Positions 35,131 through 45,442 are shown, numbered from the stretch's first letter. The stretch: 53,689 bases of DNA from Gluconacetobacter sacchari (GCF_014174255.1 NZ_JABEQJ010000032.1:1-53689), one strand, 5' to 3'. Notes: generated by a model not told the origin, from the letters alone. Translations and numbers: made by a program.

Positions 35131-36008
35131 CCGGCCCGGCCGTCGCGCCGCCCGGCGAGGAGAAACTGGGCGACGTCATCGCCCGCCACGGGCTGGACGC
35201 CCGCAAGGCGCTGGGCCAGCATTTCCTCCTGGACCCGGGCATCACCGCGCGGATCGCCGCCCTGGCCGGCGATCTGACCGGCCGCCACGTGGTCGAGGTC
35301 GGCCCCGGCCCCGGCGGCCTGACCCGCTCCCTGCTGGCCACCCCGGCCGCGAGCGTGACGGCGGTGGAAATCGACCGCCGGGCCGTCGCCATCATCGCGG
35401 AACTGGTCGCCCGCTTCCCCGACCGGCTGCGGCTGGTGGAAGCCGACGCGACCACGCGCGACCTGGCGGAACTCTGTCCCGCGCCACGCCAGGTCGTCGC
35501 CAACCTGCCCTATAATGTCGGCACCCCGCTGCTGGTCGGCTGGCTGCGCCAGGCCGCGTCGTGGGAACGCCTGACCCTGATGTTCCAGATGGAGGTCGGC
35601 GAGCGGATCTGCGCCGCCCCCGACACCAGCCATTACGGCCGCCTGGCCGTGCTGGCCCAATGGACCTGCCAGGCAGGCCTGGTCATGCGCATCCCGCCGG
35701 GCGCCTTCTCGCCGCCGCCCAAGGTCCATTCCGCCGTGGTCAGCCTGATCCCCCACGCGATCCAGCCCGAACCCGCGCTGTTCCGGGCCATGGAGCAGGT
35801 CACGGCGGCGGCCTTCGGCCAGCGGCGCAAGATGCTGCGCGGATCGCTCCGCGCGATCGGCGGCGAAACCCTGCTGGGCGAAGCCGACATCGCCGGCGAC
35901 CGCCGGGCGGAAACCCTGTCGATCGCCGAATTCGACCGGCTGGCGCGCTGTCACGCCGCAAGGGCGGCCGGCCCGGCCTACCCGGCCCGCTCCGCATCGA
36001 CCATGTAA
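35127..36008 (+). CDS. rsmA: 16S rRNA adenine dimethyltransferase
   Basis: A 293-residue KsgA enzyme with GTG start, overlapping the surA stop by 4 nt. Signatures are the N-terminal KALGQHFLLDPGITARIA, SAM motif VVEVGPGPGGLTRSLL, acidic VTAVEIDRRAV and the catalytic NLPYNVGTPLL. It dimethylates two adjacent adenines in helix 45 of 16S rRNA during 30S maturation. The usual pdxA gene between surA and ksgA is absent here. The last 31 nt overlap the end of cfa on the other strand. Confidence 0.94.
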   Translation: MTGPAVAPPGEEKLGDVIARHGLDARKALGQHFLLDPGITARIAALAGDLTGRHVVEVGPGPGGLTRSLLATPAASVTAVEIDRRAVAIIAELVARFPDRLRLVEADATTRDLAELCPAPRQVVANLPYNVGTPLLVGWLRQAASWERLTLMFQMEVGERICAAPDTSHYGRLAVLAQWTCQAGLVMRIPPGAFSPPPKVHSAVVSLIPHAIQPEPALFRAMEQVTAAAFGQRRKMLRGSLRAIGGETLLGEADIAGDRRAETLSIAEFDRLARCHAARAAGPAYPARSASTM

Positions 36009-37189
36009 TCCCGCGTCAGCGGCACCGCGTCGATCGAACGCGTCAGTTGCAACTGGAAGTTCATGTGCCCCTGGACGCGGAACGACAGTTCCGCCCCGGC
36101 CAGGTAGAATTCGAACATCCGGCAGAACCGCTCGTCGTACAGCGCCGCGACGCGCGCCCGATTGGCGGCGAAACGCGCGCGCCAATGCGCGATGGTCTTC
36201 GCGTAATGCAGGCGCAGCACCTCGCAATCCGTCACCCACAGCCCCGCCTTCTCGATCGCGGCCAGCGTCTCGCTCAGCGCCGGCGAATACCCGCCGGGGA
36301 AGATGTAGCGGTCGATCCACGGATTGGTCGAACCCGGCCCGTCGTTCCGGCCGATGGAATGCAGCAGCATCACCCCGTCGGGCGCCAGGATCGCCCGCGC
36401 CTTGTCGAAGAACTGCCGATAATGGCCGATCCCGACATGCTCGAACATCCCCACCGACACGATGCGGTCGAAGTGCCGCGTCACGTCCCGGTAATCCACC
36501 AGTTCGAAGCGCACCCGCTCCGCCAGCCCCTCTTCCGCCGCGCGGCGGCGCGAAACGGCAAGCTGCTCTTCCGACAGGGTGATGCCGGTCACCCGCGCGC
36601 CATGCTCCCGCGCCAGCGTCAGCGCCATGCCGCCCCAGCCGCTGCCGATATCCAGCACCTCCAGGTCCGGGCGGTCCAGGCGCAGCTTGGCGGCGATATG
36701 CCGCTTCTTGGCGACCTGCGCCTCCTCCAGCGTCTCGTCCCCGCGCGGAAAATAGGCGCAGGAATATTGCCGGTCGCGATCGAGGAACAGGTCGTACAGC
36801 GCACCGTTCAGATCGTAATGATGCGCCACGTTCCGCCGCGACCGCGACGCGGGGTTGAACTGGGTCCAGGTCCGCTTGCCATAGCGGATCACCGCCGCCA
36901 CGGCCTCGCCGACATGACCCGCCCGCATGCTGTTGGCCATCAGCAGGTCCAGCAATTCGTACAGCGTGCAGCCCACCGGCTCGACCAGCCCGTCCATATA
37001 GGCCTCGCCAAAGGCCAGGCCCGGATTGACGATCAGCCGCCGCTCCACCGACGGCGCGAGAATGCGCATCGCCGCGACCCGCCCCGGCCTGCCGACATAG
37101 GTACGCCGCGACCCGTCCGAAAAGACGACATCGAGCCGTCCCTCGGTGATGAAGCTGCGAAAGATCCTGTCGATCACCGGCGTCATCAT
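35978..37189 (-). CDS. cfa: cyclopropane-fatty-acyl-phospholipid synthase
   Basis: A 403-residue methyltransferase that adds a methylene bridge from SAM to unsaturated acyl chains of membrane lipids. The SAM motif is VLDIGSGWGGMALTLA near residue 177, preceded by NVAHHYDLNGALYDLFLD and YSCAYF, which are diagnostic for Cfa, and followed by VSVGMFEHVG and the active-site region HSIGRNDGPG. It is convergent with rsmA, with 31 nt of overlap. Cyclopropane lipids support acid and ethanol tolerance, in keeping with an acetic acid bacterium. Confidence 0.95.
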   Translation of the reverse strand: MMTPVIDRIFRSFITEGRLDVVFSDGSRRTYVGRPGRVAAMRILAPSVERRLIVNPGLAFGEAYMDGLVEPVGCTLYELLDLLMANSMRAGHVGEAVAAVIRYGKRTWTQFNPASRSRRNVAHHYDLNGALYDLFLDRDRQYSCAYFPRGDETLEEAQVAKKRHIAAKLRLDRPDLEVLDIGSGWGGMALTLAREHGARVTGITLSEEQLAVSRRRAAEEGLAERVRFELVDYRDVTRHFDRIVSVGMFEHVGIGHYRQFFDKARAILAPDGVMLLHSIGRNDGPGSTNPWIDRYIFPGGYSPALSETLAAIEKAGLWVTDCEVLRLHYAKTIAHWRARFAANRARVAALYDERFCRMFEFYLAGAELSFRVQGHMNFQLQLTRSIDAVPLTRDYMVDAERAG

Positions 37190-37279
37190 TCAGCTCCCTC
37201 TCTCCGCATGGCAGCATGAAGTCTGCGCGGCCATCCGTAAAGAACGCGCGAAGGGGCTTTCGATGGTTTTTCAACGACA

Positions 37280-37313
37280 AAAGGCCCGGAAGCGCGAACG
37301 CTCCCGGGCCTTT
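37280..37313 (-). terminator. Rho-independent terminator of the rpsF-rpsR-rplI operon
   Basis: A 15-bp stem with one mismatch (37280-37294 with 37299-37313) closes a CGAA tetraloop. On the minus strand the stem is followed by a T-rich tract (TTTTG), about 35 nt after the rplI stop. It is placed to end the ribosomal-protein transcript before it reads into cfa. Confidence 0.85.
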
Positions 37314-37348
37314 CCCAGCTTCGGCGCCGCGGCGCCGCGGCAGTCGGA

Positions 37349-37915
37349 TCAGATCTCGGCCGGAGCCTCTTCCGTTTCCTCGACCAGCGCTTCCTCGACG
37401 AAGCCGGCCGGCTCTTCCTCGACGCCGATGGCCTCGCCGCGCGCCTGGCGCTCGGCTTCCTCTTCCGAACGCGCGACATTGACCGTGACCGGAATCGAGA
37501 CTTCCGGATGCAGGGCGACGCGCACGGTATACAGGCCAAGCTGCTTGATCGGGTGCTCCAGGACGACCTGGGTGCGCGCGATCGTCAGCCCGGCGGCCGT
37601 CGTGGCCTCGGCCACGTCACGGGTCGTCACCGACCCATACAGGCTGCCGCTGTCGCCGGCCTGACGGATCAGGACGACCGACAGGCCATGCATGCGCTCG
37701 GACAGGCGCTCGGCCTCCTCGCGACGCTTCAGGTTCAGCGCTTCCAGTTGCACGCGCTCGCGCTCGAAGCGCTCGCGGTTCATGCCGTTGGCGCGGATCG
37801 CCTTGCCCTGGGGCAGAAGGAAGTTACGGGCATAGCCCGGCTTCACCTTCACGATCTCGCCCATCTGCCCCAGATTCTCGACGCGCTGGAGCAGGATCAG
37901 TTCTACTGCGGACAT
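37349..37915 (-). CDS. rplI: 50S ribosomal protein L9
   Basis: A 188-residue protein beginning with [33 protein letters not shown], which is the N-terminal rRNA-binding domain of L9, then the long central helix and the C-terminal domain ([32 protein letters not shown]). Typical L9 is about 149 residues. The extra 38 or so residues are an acidic Glu/Ala tail (for example [18 protein letters not shown]), as in several Alphaproteobacteria. It is third in the rpsF-rpsR-rplI operon. Confidence 0.96.
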   Translation of the reverse strand: MSAVELILLQRVENLGQMGEIVKVKPGYARNFLLPQGKAIRANGMNRERFERERVQLEALNLKRREEAERLSERMHGLSVVLIRQAGDSGSLYGSVTTRDVAEATTAAGLTIARTQVVLEHPIKQLGLYTVRVALHPEVSIPVTVNVARSEEEAERQARGEAIGVEEEPAGFVEEALVEETEEAPAEI

Positions 37916-37927
37916 GATCTGCCTCCC

Positions 37928-38203
37928 TCAACCGACGATATAGGGCAGCAGGGCCAGGAAGCGGGCCCGCTTGATCGCCTGGGCCAGCTCGCGCTGCTTC
38001 TTCGCCGAAACGGCGGTGATGCGGCTCGGCACGATCTTGCCGCGCTCGGACAGGAAGCGGCTGAGCAGACGCACGTCCTTGTAGTCGATCTTCGGCGCGT
38101 TGGGGCCGGAGAACGGGCAGGATTTGCGACGGCGATAGAAGGGCCGACGCGCCCCAACGGCCGTGCGACGGGCGGCGGGATTGATTTCGGTGGTGTCGGA
38201 CAT
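37928..38203 (-). CDS. rpsR: 30S ribosomal protein S18
   Basis: A 91-residue basic protein. The family core [62 protein letters not shown] is complete (quoted in parts). S18 pairs with S6 on the 30S platform. It lies 6 nt after rpsF and 12 nt before rplI in the standard order. Confidence 0.97.
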   Translation of the reverse strand: MSDTTEINPAARRTAVGARRPFYRRRKSCPFSGPNAPKIDYKDVRLLSRFLSERGKIVPSRITAVSAKKQRELAQAIKRARFLALLPYIVG

Positions 38204-38209
38204 GGCTGC

Positions 38210-38680
38210 TTACTCCGCTTCGCCGTCGGTGTCGCGCGGCTCGTCATTGCGGGCGCGGAATTCCTCGCGGTCGTCATAGCTGCGACGCGGGCCGCCGCGG
38301 CCGCTCTCGAACCGGCCGGCCGGCTTCGGGCCACGGAAACCACGCTCGCGCTCGTCGCCCTTGCGGGACAGGATCACGGACGGCGCCTCGTCGATTTCTT
38401 CGACGCGCAGGGTCAGGACGCGCATCACGTCCTCGTTCAGGCTCAACTGGCGCTCGATCTCCTTGATCGTCTCCGGCTTCGCATCCAGGCCCAGGAGCAT
38501 GTAGTGCCCCTTGCGGTTCTTCTTGATGCGATAGGCCAGGCTGCGCAGGCCCCAGTATTCGCGCTTCTTGACGGCACCGCCGTCAGTCTCCAGCAGGGTG
38601 GCGATTCCGTCGGCGACGGCTTCGACCTGCTGCTGCGACACATCATTCCGTGCGATGAACACGGTCTCGTATAACGGCAT
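38210..38680 (-). CDS. rpsF: 30S ribosomal protein S6
   Basis: A 156-residue protein starting PLYETVFIARNDVS with LAYRIKKNRKGHYMLL near residue 50, diagnostic of S6. The RNP-like core ends around residue 100. The C-terminal 50 residues are an Arg/Gly/Asp-rich, charged tail (for example GRFESGRGGPRRSYDDREE), of the kind common in Alphaproteobacteria. A GGGAG ribosome site precedes ATG 38680. Confidence 0.96.
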   Translation of the reverse strand: MPLYETVFIARNDVSQQQVEAVADGIATLLETDGGAVKKREYWGLRSLAYRIKKNRKGHYMLLGLDAKPETIKEIERQLSLNEDVMRVLTLRVEEIDEAPSVILSRKGDERERGFRGPKPAGRFESGRGGPRRSYDDREEFRARNDEPRDTDGEAE

Positions 38681-38790
38681 GGGAACTCCCTTCGGATAAG
38701 GTCAACCCGGCCGCCTCGGACACGGTCCGCACGGCGCCCCTCCCGGGGGGCATGGGTATAGCCGGGGCGATGCCGCGCACCGGCAGGGAA

Positions 38791-38817
38791 GGAGGGGTGT
38801 GAAGCACAAACCCCTCC
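38791..38817 (-). terminator. hairpin downstream of the GNAT gene
   Basis: An 8-bp stem GGAGGGGT (38791-38798) with ACCCCTCC (38810-38817) can be extended inside the loop by GTG/CAC. It sits 16 nt downstream of the acetyltransferase stop on the minus strand and is followed by TTCCCT, a weak T tract. It probably separates that gene from the rpsF operon. The remaining 38681-38790 region shows no gene. Confidence 0.5.
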
Positions 38818-38833
38818 CGATCACAAGGAAAAA

Positions 38834-39409
38834 CTATACCAGCAACGCGGCCGGCACCCGCATCCCCAGCCGGTCGGGAATGTCCCAGACCTCCCGCACG
38901 GTGCGAACGACGCGGAATCCGGCCTGCCGATAGGTCTCCATCGCCCTGGGATGATCGGCCGAGCAGGTATTCACCCGCACGCTCTGCGGCCGCCAGCCCC
39001 AGGCCTCGTCCAGGGCGGCGCGCAGGAAGGCCCGGCCGATCCCATGCCCGATCTGTCCCGGCATCAGGCCGAAATAGGCCAGGTTGACCTCGCCGGGCAC
39101 CTGCCGGTCCAGTTCGAAGAAGCCACAGGCCTCCTCGCCCCGCCACAGGACATGCAGCTGCACGCGCGGATCGCGCAGCAGCGCGGTCAGTTCGCCCTCG
39201 GGCATGACCCGCCGCATCCACCAGCAATAATCCTGCCCCACGCCGTCATAGAGAACCCGGTAGAAGGCGGCATCCGGCGCGGGGTGCCGCGCGATCCGGT
39301 ACCCCTCCGGCAGCACCGCCGCCGGCCCCGCCGGCGGCGCGTCCATGCACAGGAACGTCACGTCGACCACGATCCGGGTCGTCGGTCCGGACCCGATCAT
39401 CGCATTCAT
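38834..39409 (-). CDS. GNAT-family N-acetyltransferase
   Basis: A 191-residue protein. The acetyl-CoA-binding motif A is in [28 protein letters not shown] (about 118-145) with the Q/RxxGxG/A pattern [39 protein letters not shown] is motif B. Substrate is unknown. It lies 13 nt after rpoD on the same strand and could be read through from it, ending at the hairpin near 38800. Confidence 0.88.
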   Translation of the reverse strand: MNAMIGSGPTTRIVVDVTFLCMDAPPAGPAAVLPEGYRIARHPAPDAAFYRVLYDGVGQDYCWWMRRVMPEGELTALLRDPRVQLHVLWRGEEACGFFELDRQVPGEVNLAYFGLMPGQIGHGIGRAFLRAALDEAWGWRPQSVRVNTCSADHPRAMETYRQAGFRVVRTVREVWDIPDRLGMRVPAALLV

Positions 39410-39422
39410 CGCGCGGGCTCTC

Positions 39423-41360
<1,938 letters not shown>

Positions 41361-41430
41361 CGCCTGCCCTATCCCTAAGCGCTAACCCGCCGCCACGCAT
41401 TCCCCGCGCCACGGCATCGCCGGCCCTGTC

Positions 41431-41460
41431 TCCCACCCGGTCCCACCATGACGGGTGGGA
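41431..41460 (-). promoter_or_regulatory. inverted repeat in the rpoD leader (shared with yqeY leader)
   Basis: On the minus strand TCCCACCCG (41460-41452) and CGGGTGGGA (41439-41431) form perfect 9-bp arms with 12 nt between. The near edge is 70 nt before the rpoD start codon. The same two arms recur before yqeY at 43942-43972. An internal GGTGGGA (minus strand, 41447-41441) can pair with the first arm instead, giving two mutually exclusive hairpins. There is no T tract behind it, so a simple terminator is unlikely. The rest of the 41361-41577 gap shows no gene. Confidence 0.6.
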
Positions 41461-41577
41461 TACAAACCTCCGGATACGAAACGGCCATTCTATCGCATCT
41501 GACAAATTACAAGTGGTGTGCAGGTGGTCGATTCACCGGTCAAAGTCAAGGCCCGGCATGATCCGGACCGTCCCGCG

Positions 41578-43410
41578 TCACGCCTCGTCGACCGACACTT
41601 CCCCCCGCCGCAGGGCTTCCCACGCCAGCAGCCGGGGGCGCAGGCTGGCCCACGCGCGCTCGTCCAGCGTGCCCGCGCACATCCGCTCGGTATCCCCCCG
41701 CAGATCCTCGCCGAACTGGCGGACATTCATCAGCGCGTAGAAATGCCACCATTCCTGCGCCACATCGACCGCCATCAGGTCGTCTGCCGCGGTCACCGCC
41801 ATCGGCAGCGGCCGGGCCGACAGCACGGCGGCACGGTCCTCTCCCAGCCCCGCCTCGTCCAGCCAGGCGGCCAGCGCCCCGGCATCCATCGGCACGCCGT
41901 CCGAAGCCGCATCCATCAGCGCCGCGCGGACCCGGCCCAGCGCCGGAGGCAGGTCGAGCCGGCAATAGGCGTCCTCGACCTCGGGCAGCAGGGCCGGATG
42001 GCGCAGCAGGATCGCGGTCAGGATCCGCATCCGCTCCTCCGTCGCCGCCAGCGTGCCGAACGGTGCCGCGTCCATCGTGACGACGGAGCGTCGCACCGCC
42101 CCGTCTTTGCGCGGACCGCCGCCGGGGCGGCGGCGATAGGTTTCGAAAAACCGGTCCAGCAGGGTCGAGCGGTATTCCGCGGCCAATCCCTTGTCGGCGA
42201 CCATCGCGGCCGCCTCCGCCAGGCGCCTGCGCAACGCCGCCCGCTGCTCCGGCCCCGGATCACGCACGCCCCGGGTCAGCAGGTCGAACAGCACGGCACT
42301 CAACGGGCGCGCGCCCTCCACCAGCGCGGCGATGGCGCCCGCGCCGCGCGCCCGCAGCAGGCTGTCGGGGTCCTCGCCCTCGGGCAGGGTGCAGAACCGG
42401 ACCGTACGGTCGATCGACAGCAGCGGCAACGCGGTCTCGGCCGCCTTGACCGCCGCCCGCTGCCCGGCGCCATCCCCGTCGAAACACAGGATCGGCGCCG
42501 GCGCCAGGCGCCACAGCGCCTCCATCTGCTCCGGCGTCAGGGCGGTGCCCAGCGGCGCGACCGCGCCCGGAAAACCGGCCTGATGCAGGGCGATGACATC
42601 CATATAGCCCTCGACGACCAGCAGTTCGACCGGCGGCGCCCCCCGCGGCCGCGCCACGCGCAGCGCGGCGCGGGCACGATCCATGCCGAACAGCACCCGC
42701 CGCTTGGAAAACAGCTCGGTCTCCGGCCCGTTGAGATATTTCGGCTGCCCGTCCCCCAGGATCCGCCCGCCGAACGACACCAGCCCGCCCCGCCGGTCGC
42801 GGATCGGAAAGGTGACGCGATTGAAGAACAATTCCCCCCTGGGCCGCCCCTCCTCGTCCACCCGCATCAGGCCGGCCCTGGCCAGCAGGTCGGGCGTCAC
42901 CCCCCGGGGGCGCAGTTCCTCCAGCAGGCCGCCCCGTCCATCGCCCGACCAGCCGAGCCCGAAGCCGGCGATCGTCTCGTCCGACAGGCCCCGCCCCCGC
43001 AGATACGCCAGTCCGCCCCGCCCCTCCGGCGCGTGCAGCCGGCGCACCCAGGCGGCCTGGACCAGTTCCAGCACCTCGGCCAGGTCGCGGGCGCGCTGCT
43101 CGCTCTCGCGCTGCCGGGGGTCGGCGCGCGGCACCTCCAGCCCCGCCTCCGCCGCCAGTTCGGCGACGACCTCGGGAAAGCCGCGCCCCTCGCTCTGCAT
43201 CACGAACGTGATCACGTCGCCATGCGCGCCACAGCCGAAACAATGGAAATGATCGTCATAGACGTAGAAGGACGGCGTCTTCTCGCCATGAAAGGGGCAG
43301 CAGGCCTTCCAGTTCCGTCCCGAGCGGACAAGCTTCGTCCGCCGCCCGATCACCGCCGCGATCGGCGTGCGGGCGCGAAGCTCTTCCAGAAAAGCAGGGT
43401 CGAGCGCCAC
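41578..43410 (-). CDS. dnaG: DNA primase
   Basis: A 610-residue primase with GTG start at 43410. The CHC2 zinc ribbon uses Cys38, His41 (CPFH), Cys57 and Cys60 (CFGC). The catalytic core has the NFRVTFPI-like FFNRVTFPIRDRRGGLVSFGGRIL, the Toprim glutamate VVEGYMDVIALHQ and the DGDGAGQRAA metal motif. The C-terminal part is the DnaB-binding helical domain. It lies 4 nt after the yqeY stop and before rpoD, the alphaproteobacterial form of the macromolecular-synthesis operon. Confidence 0.96.
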   Translation of the reverse strand: MALDPAFLEELRARTPIAAVIGRRTKLVRSGRNWKACCPFHGEKTPSFYVYDDHFHCFGCGAHGDVITFVMQSEGRGFPEVVAELAAEAGLEVPRADPRQRESEQRARDLAEVLELVQAAWVRRLHAPEGRGGLAYLRGRGLSDETIAGFGLGWSGDGRGGLLEELRPRGVTPDLLARAGLMRVDEEGRPRGELFFNRVTFPIRDRRGGLVSFGGRILGDGQPKYLNGPETELFSKRRVLFGMDRARAALRVARPRGAPPVELLVVEGYMDVIALHQAGFPGAVAPLGTALTPEQMEALWRLAPAPILCFDGDGAGQRAAVKAAETALPLLSIDRTVRFCTLPEGEDPDSLLRARGAGAIAALVEGARPLSAVLFDLLTRGVRDPGPEQRAALRRRLAEAAAMVADKGLAAEYRSTLLDRFFETYRRRPGGGPRKDGAVRRSVVTMDAAPFGTLAATEERMRILTAILLRHPALLPEVEDAYCRLDLPPALGRVRAALMDAASDGVPMDAGALAAWLDEAGLGEDRAAVLSARPLPMAVTAADDLMAVDVAQEWWHFYALMNVRQFGEDLRGDTERMCAGTLDERAWASLRPRLLAWEALRRGEVSVDEA

Positions 43411-43414
43411 CGTC

Positions 43415-43870
43415 TCAGGCGGACAGCAGCGACTTGACCAGGGCGCTGGCCCGGCCGGCATCCAGCGCCGCGCCGAAGCGCGCCTTCAGCGCCGCCATCA
43501 CGCGGCCCATATCCTTCATCGACCCGGCCCCCAGTTCGGCGATCGCCTCGCGCGCCGCCGCCTCCAGCGCCGCCGCGTCCAGCTCGGCAGGCAGATAGGC
43601 GCGGATGGTCGCGATCTCGGCTTCCTCCTTCTCGGCCAGCTCGGGCCGGCCGCCCTGATGGTACAGCGTGGCCGATTCGGTGCGCGACTTGATCATGCCG
43701 CGCAGCATCGACACGATCTCGTCCTCCGACATCTCGGCGCCGCGCGCCCGGGCGGCGATGTCGGCATCCTTCAGCTTGGCGTTGACCATGCGCAGGGTCC
43801 CGACCCGCGCGCTCTGCCCGGCCTTCATCGCCGCCTTGAGATCTTCCATGAAACGCGCGCGCAGGCTCAT
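43415..43870 (-). CDS. yqeY: GatB/YqeY domain protein
   Basis: A 151-residue, all-helical protein of the YqeY family: MSLRARFMEDLKAAMKAGQ, RVGTLRMVNAKLKDADIAAR, EEEAEIATIRAYLPAEL and the C-terminal GSMKDMGRVMAALKARF. The domain resembles the tRNA-binding tail of amidotransferase GatB, but no amidotransferase activity is expected. It is the first gene of yqeY-dnaG-rpoD and divergent from carA, an arrangement conserved in Alphaproteobacteria. An inverted repeat lies 71 nt upstream. Confidence 0.92.
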   Translation of the reverse strand: MSLRARFMEDLKAAMKAGQSARVGTLRMVNAKLKDADIAARARGAEMSEDEIVSMLRGMIKSRTESATLYHQGGRPELAEKEEAEIATIRAYLPAELDAAALEAAAREAIAELGAGSMKDMGRVMAALKARFGAALDAGRASALVKSLLSA

Positions 43871-43940
43871 GATCCTGTACTCCTGGTTGCGAGGCCCCCG
43901 CCATAGAACGGGCGCCTCCGGGTCGACAGCCGGAAGATTT

Positions 43941-43973
43941 TTCCCACCCGAAAGGAAACGATCCGGGTGGGAA
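43941..43973. promoter_or_regulatory. inverted repeat between yqeY and carA (terminator-like toward carA)
   Basis: TTCCCACCCG (43941-43950) and CGGGTGGGAA (43964-43973) are perfect 10-bp arms with a 13-nt loop, followed on the plus strand by TTTTCTT. Toward carA this has the form of an intrinsic terminator 59 nt before the start codon, so it could be an attenuator. Toward yqeY the inner 9-bp arms are identical to the repeat in the rpoD leader and end 71 nt before the yqeY start codon, nearly the same distance. It can be an RNA hairpin or a protein operator. Confidence 0.65.
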
Positions 43974-43981
43974 TTTTCTTC

Positions 43982-44001
43982 CCAGCCTCACGAGAGGCTG
44001 G
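43982..44001 (+). promoter_or_regulatory. second hairpin in the carA leader
   Basis: CCAGCCTC (43982-43989) pairs perfectly with GAGGCTGG (43994-44001) around an ACGA tetraloop. It lies 8 nt after the first hairpin and ends about 14 nt before the carA ribosome site GGAAGGAAG (44016-44024). Its arms do not pair with the first hairpin, so it would form independently. Confidence 0.55.
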
Positions 44002-44032
44002 TAGGAGATACCCCCGGAAGGAAGAATTCTCC

Positions 44033-45430
44033 ATGCCGTCATCGATCGACCATATCATCGACCGTCTGGGCGGTGCCGACAATGCGGCACGCCTGACCGG
44101 CGTCGGGACCGAGGCCATCCGCAAATGGCGCCAGGCCGGCGCGATCCCGCCCAAACACTGGGCGGTGATCCTGCGCCAGACCGGCCTCAGCCTTGCCGAC
44201 CTACACCCCGACGGACCGGAGACCCCGATGACCGAGCGCCAGGCCCCCGCCCCTCCCTCCGTCACCCCCCCCGCCGGCGCCACCGCCGCGCTGGTGCTGG
44301 CCGACGGCACCGTCCTGTGGGGGCGCGGCTTCGGCGCCCACACCCCGGCCTCGGGCGCCGCCATCGGCGAGCTATGCTTCTCCACCGGCCTGACCGGCTA
44401 TCAGGAAACGCTGACCGACCCGTCCTTCGCCGGGCAGATCATCACCTTCACCTTCCCGCATATCGGCAATGTCGGCACGAACGAAGCCGATGACGAAGCC
44501 GCCCGAATCGCCGCGCACGGGCTGGTCGTCAAGCAGGATCTCACCGAACCCGCCAACTGGCGCGCCACCCAGGGCCTGGACGCCTGGCTGACCGCGCGCG
44601 GCGTGCCGGGCATCTGCGGCATCGATACCCGCGCCGTCACGCTGCGCGTCCGCGACGGCGGCCCGCAGACGGCCATCCTCTCCTACCCCGCCCGCGGCAC
44701 GTTCGACATCGCGGCCCTGCGCGCGCAGGCCGCCGCCTGGCCGGGCCTGGAAGGCATGGACCTGGCGCGCGAAGTCACCTGCGCCGAAGCCTACACATGG
44801 GCCGAAGGCGTGTGGACCTGGCCCGGCGGCACCCTGCCGCTGCCCCTGAAGCGCCGCCGCGTCGTCGCCGTCGATTACGGCGCCAAGCGCAACATCCTGC
44901 GCTGCCTGGCCAATGCCGGCTGCGACGTCACGGTCGTGCCGGCCACCGCCACGGCGGAGGACATCCTGGCCCACGACCCGGCCGGCGTGTTCCTCTCCAA
45001 CGGCCCGGGCGACCCGGCCGCGACGGCCGAATACGCCGTGCCCGCCATCCAGGGCGTGCTGGCGGCCGGCAAGCCCGTCTTCGGCATCTGCCTGGGCCAT
45101 CAATTGCTGGCCCGGGCACTGGGCGCGCGCACCTACAAGCTGGCGCGCGGCCATCGCGGCGCCAACCAGCCGGTCAAGGACCTCGGCACCGGCAAGGTCG
45201 AGATCACCAGCCAGAATCACGGTTTCGCGGTGGACGAATCCAGCCTGCCCGACGATGTCCGCGTGACGCACAGCAGCCTGTTCGACGGCTCGAACGAAGG
45301 CATCGCCTCCACGCGCTACCCGGCCTTCTCGGTCCAGTACCACCCCGAGGCCAGCCCCGGCCCGTCGGACAGCCACTACCTGTTCGACCGCTTCGTCGCC
45401 CTGATCGACCGCACCAATCAGCCCGCCTGA
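44033..45430 (+). CDS. carA: carbamoyl-phosphate synthase small subunit with N-terminal HTH-like extension
   Basis: A 465-residue glutaminase subunit from ATG 44033 with a strong GGAAGGAAG site. The standard CarA begins only near residue 66 (ATG 44228, then APPSVTPPAGATAALVLADGT). CarA features follow: ELCFSTGLTGYQETLTDPSF, CGIDTRAVTLRVRD, the catalytic Cys353 in FGICLGHQLLARAL and the His/Glu of VQYHPEASPGP. The first 58 or so residues (IIDRLGGADNAARLTG, TEAIRKWRQAGAIPPKHW, LSLADLHPDG) look like a YdaS/Cro-type helix-turn-helix. As I recall, such an extension has been noted in other alphaproteobacterial CarA proteins. carB follows after 12 nt. Confidence 0.93.
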   Translation: MPSSIDHIIDRLGGADNAARLTGVGTEAIRKWRQAGAIPPKHWAVILRQTGLSLADLHPDGPETPMTERQAPAPPSVTPPAGATAALVLADGTVLWGRGFGAHTPASGAAIGELCFSTGLTGYQETLTDPSFAGQIITFTFPHIGNVGTNEADDEAARIAAHGLVVKQDLTEPANWRATQGLDAWLTARGVPGICGIDTRAVTLRVRDGGPQTAILSYPARGTFDIAALRAQAAAWPGLEGMDLAREVTCAEAYTWAEGVWTWPGGTLPLPLKRRRVVAVDYGAKRNILRCLANAGCDVTVVPATATAEDILAHDPAGVFLSNGPGDPAATAEYAVPAIQGVLAAGKPVFGICLGHQLLARALGARTYKLARGHRGANQPVKDLGTGKVEITSQNHGFAVDESSLPDDVRVTHSSLFDGSNEGIASTRYPAFSVQYHPEASPGPSDSHYLFDRFVALIDRTNQPA

Positions 45431-45442
45431 AAGTCGCGCCCC

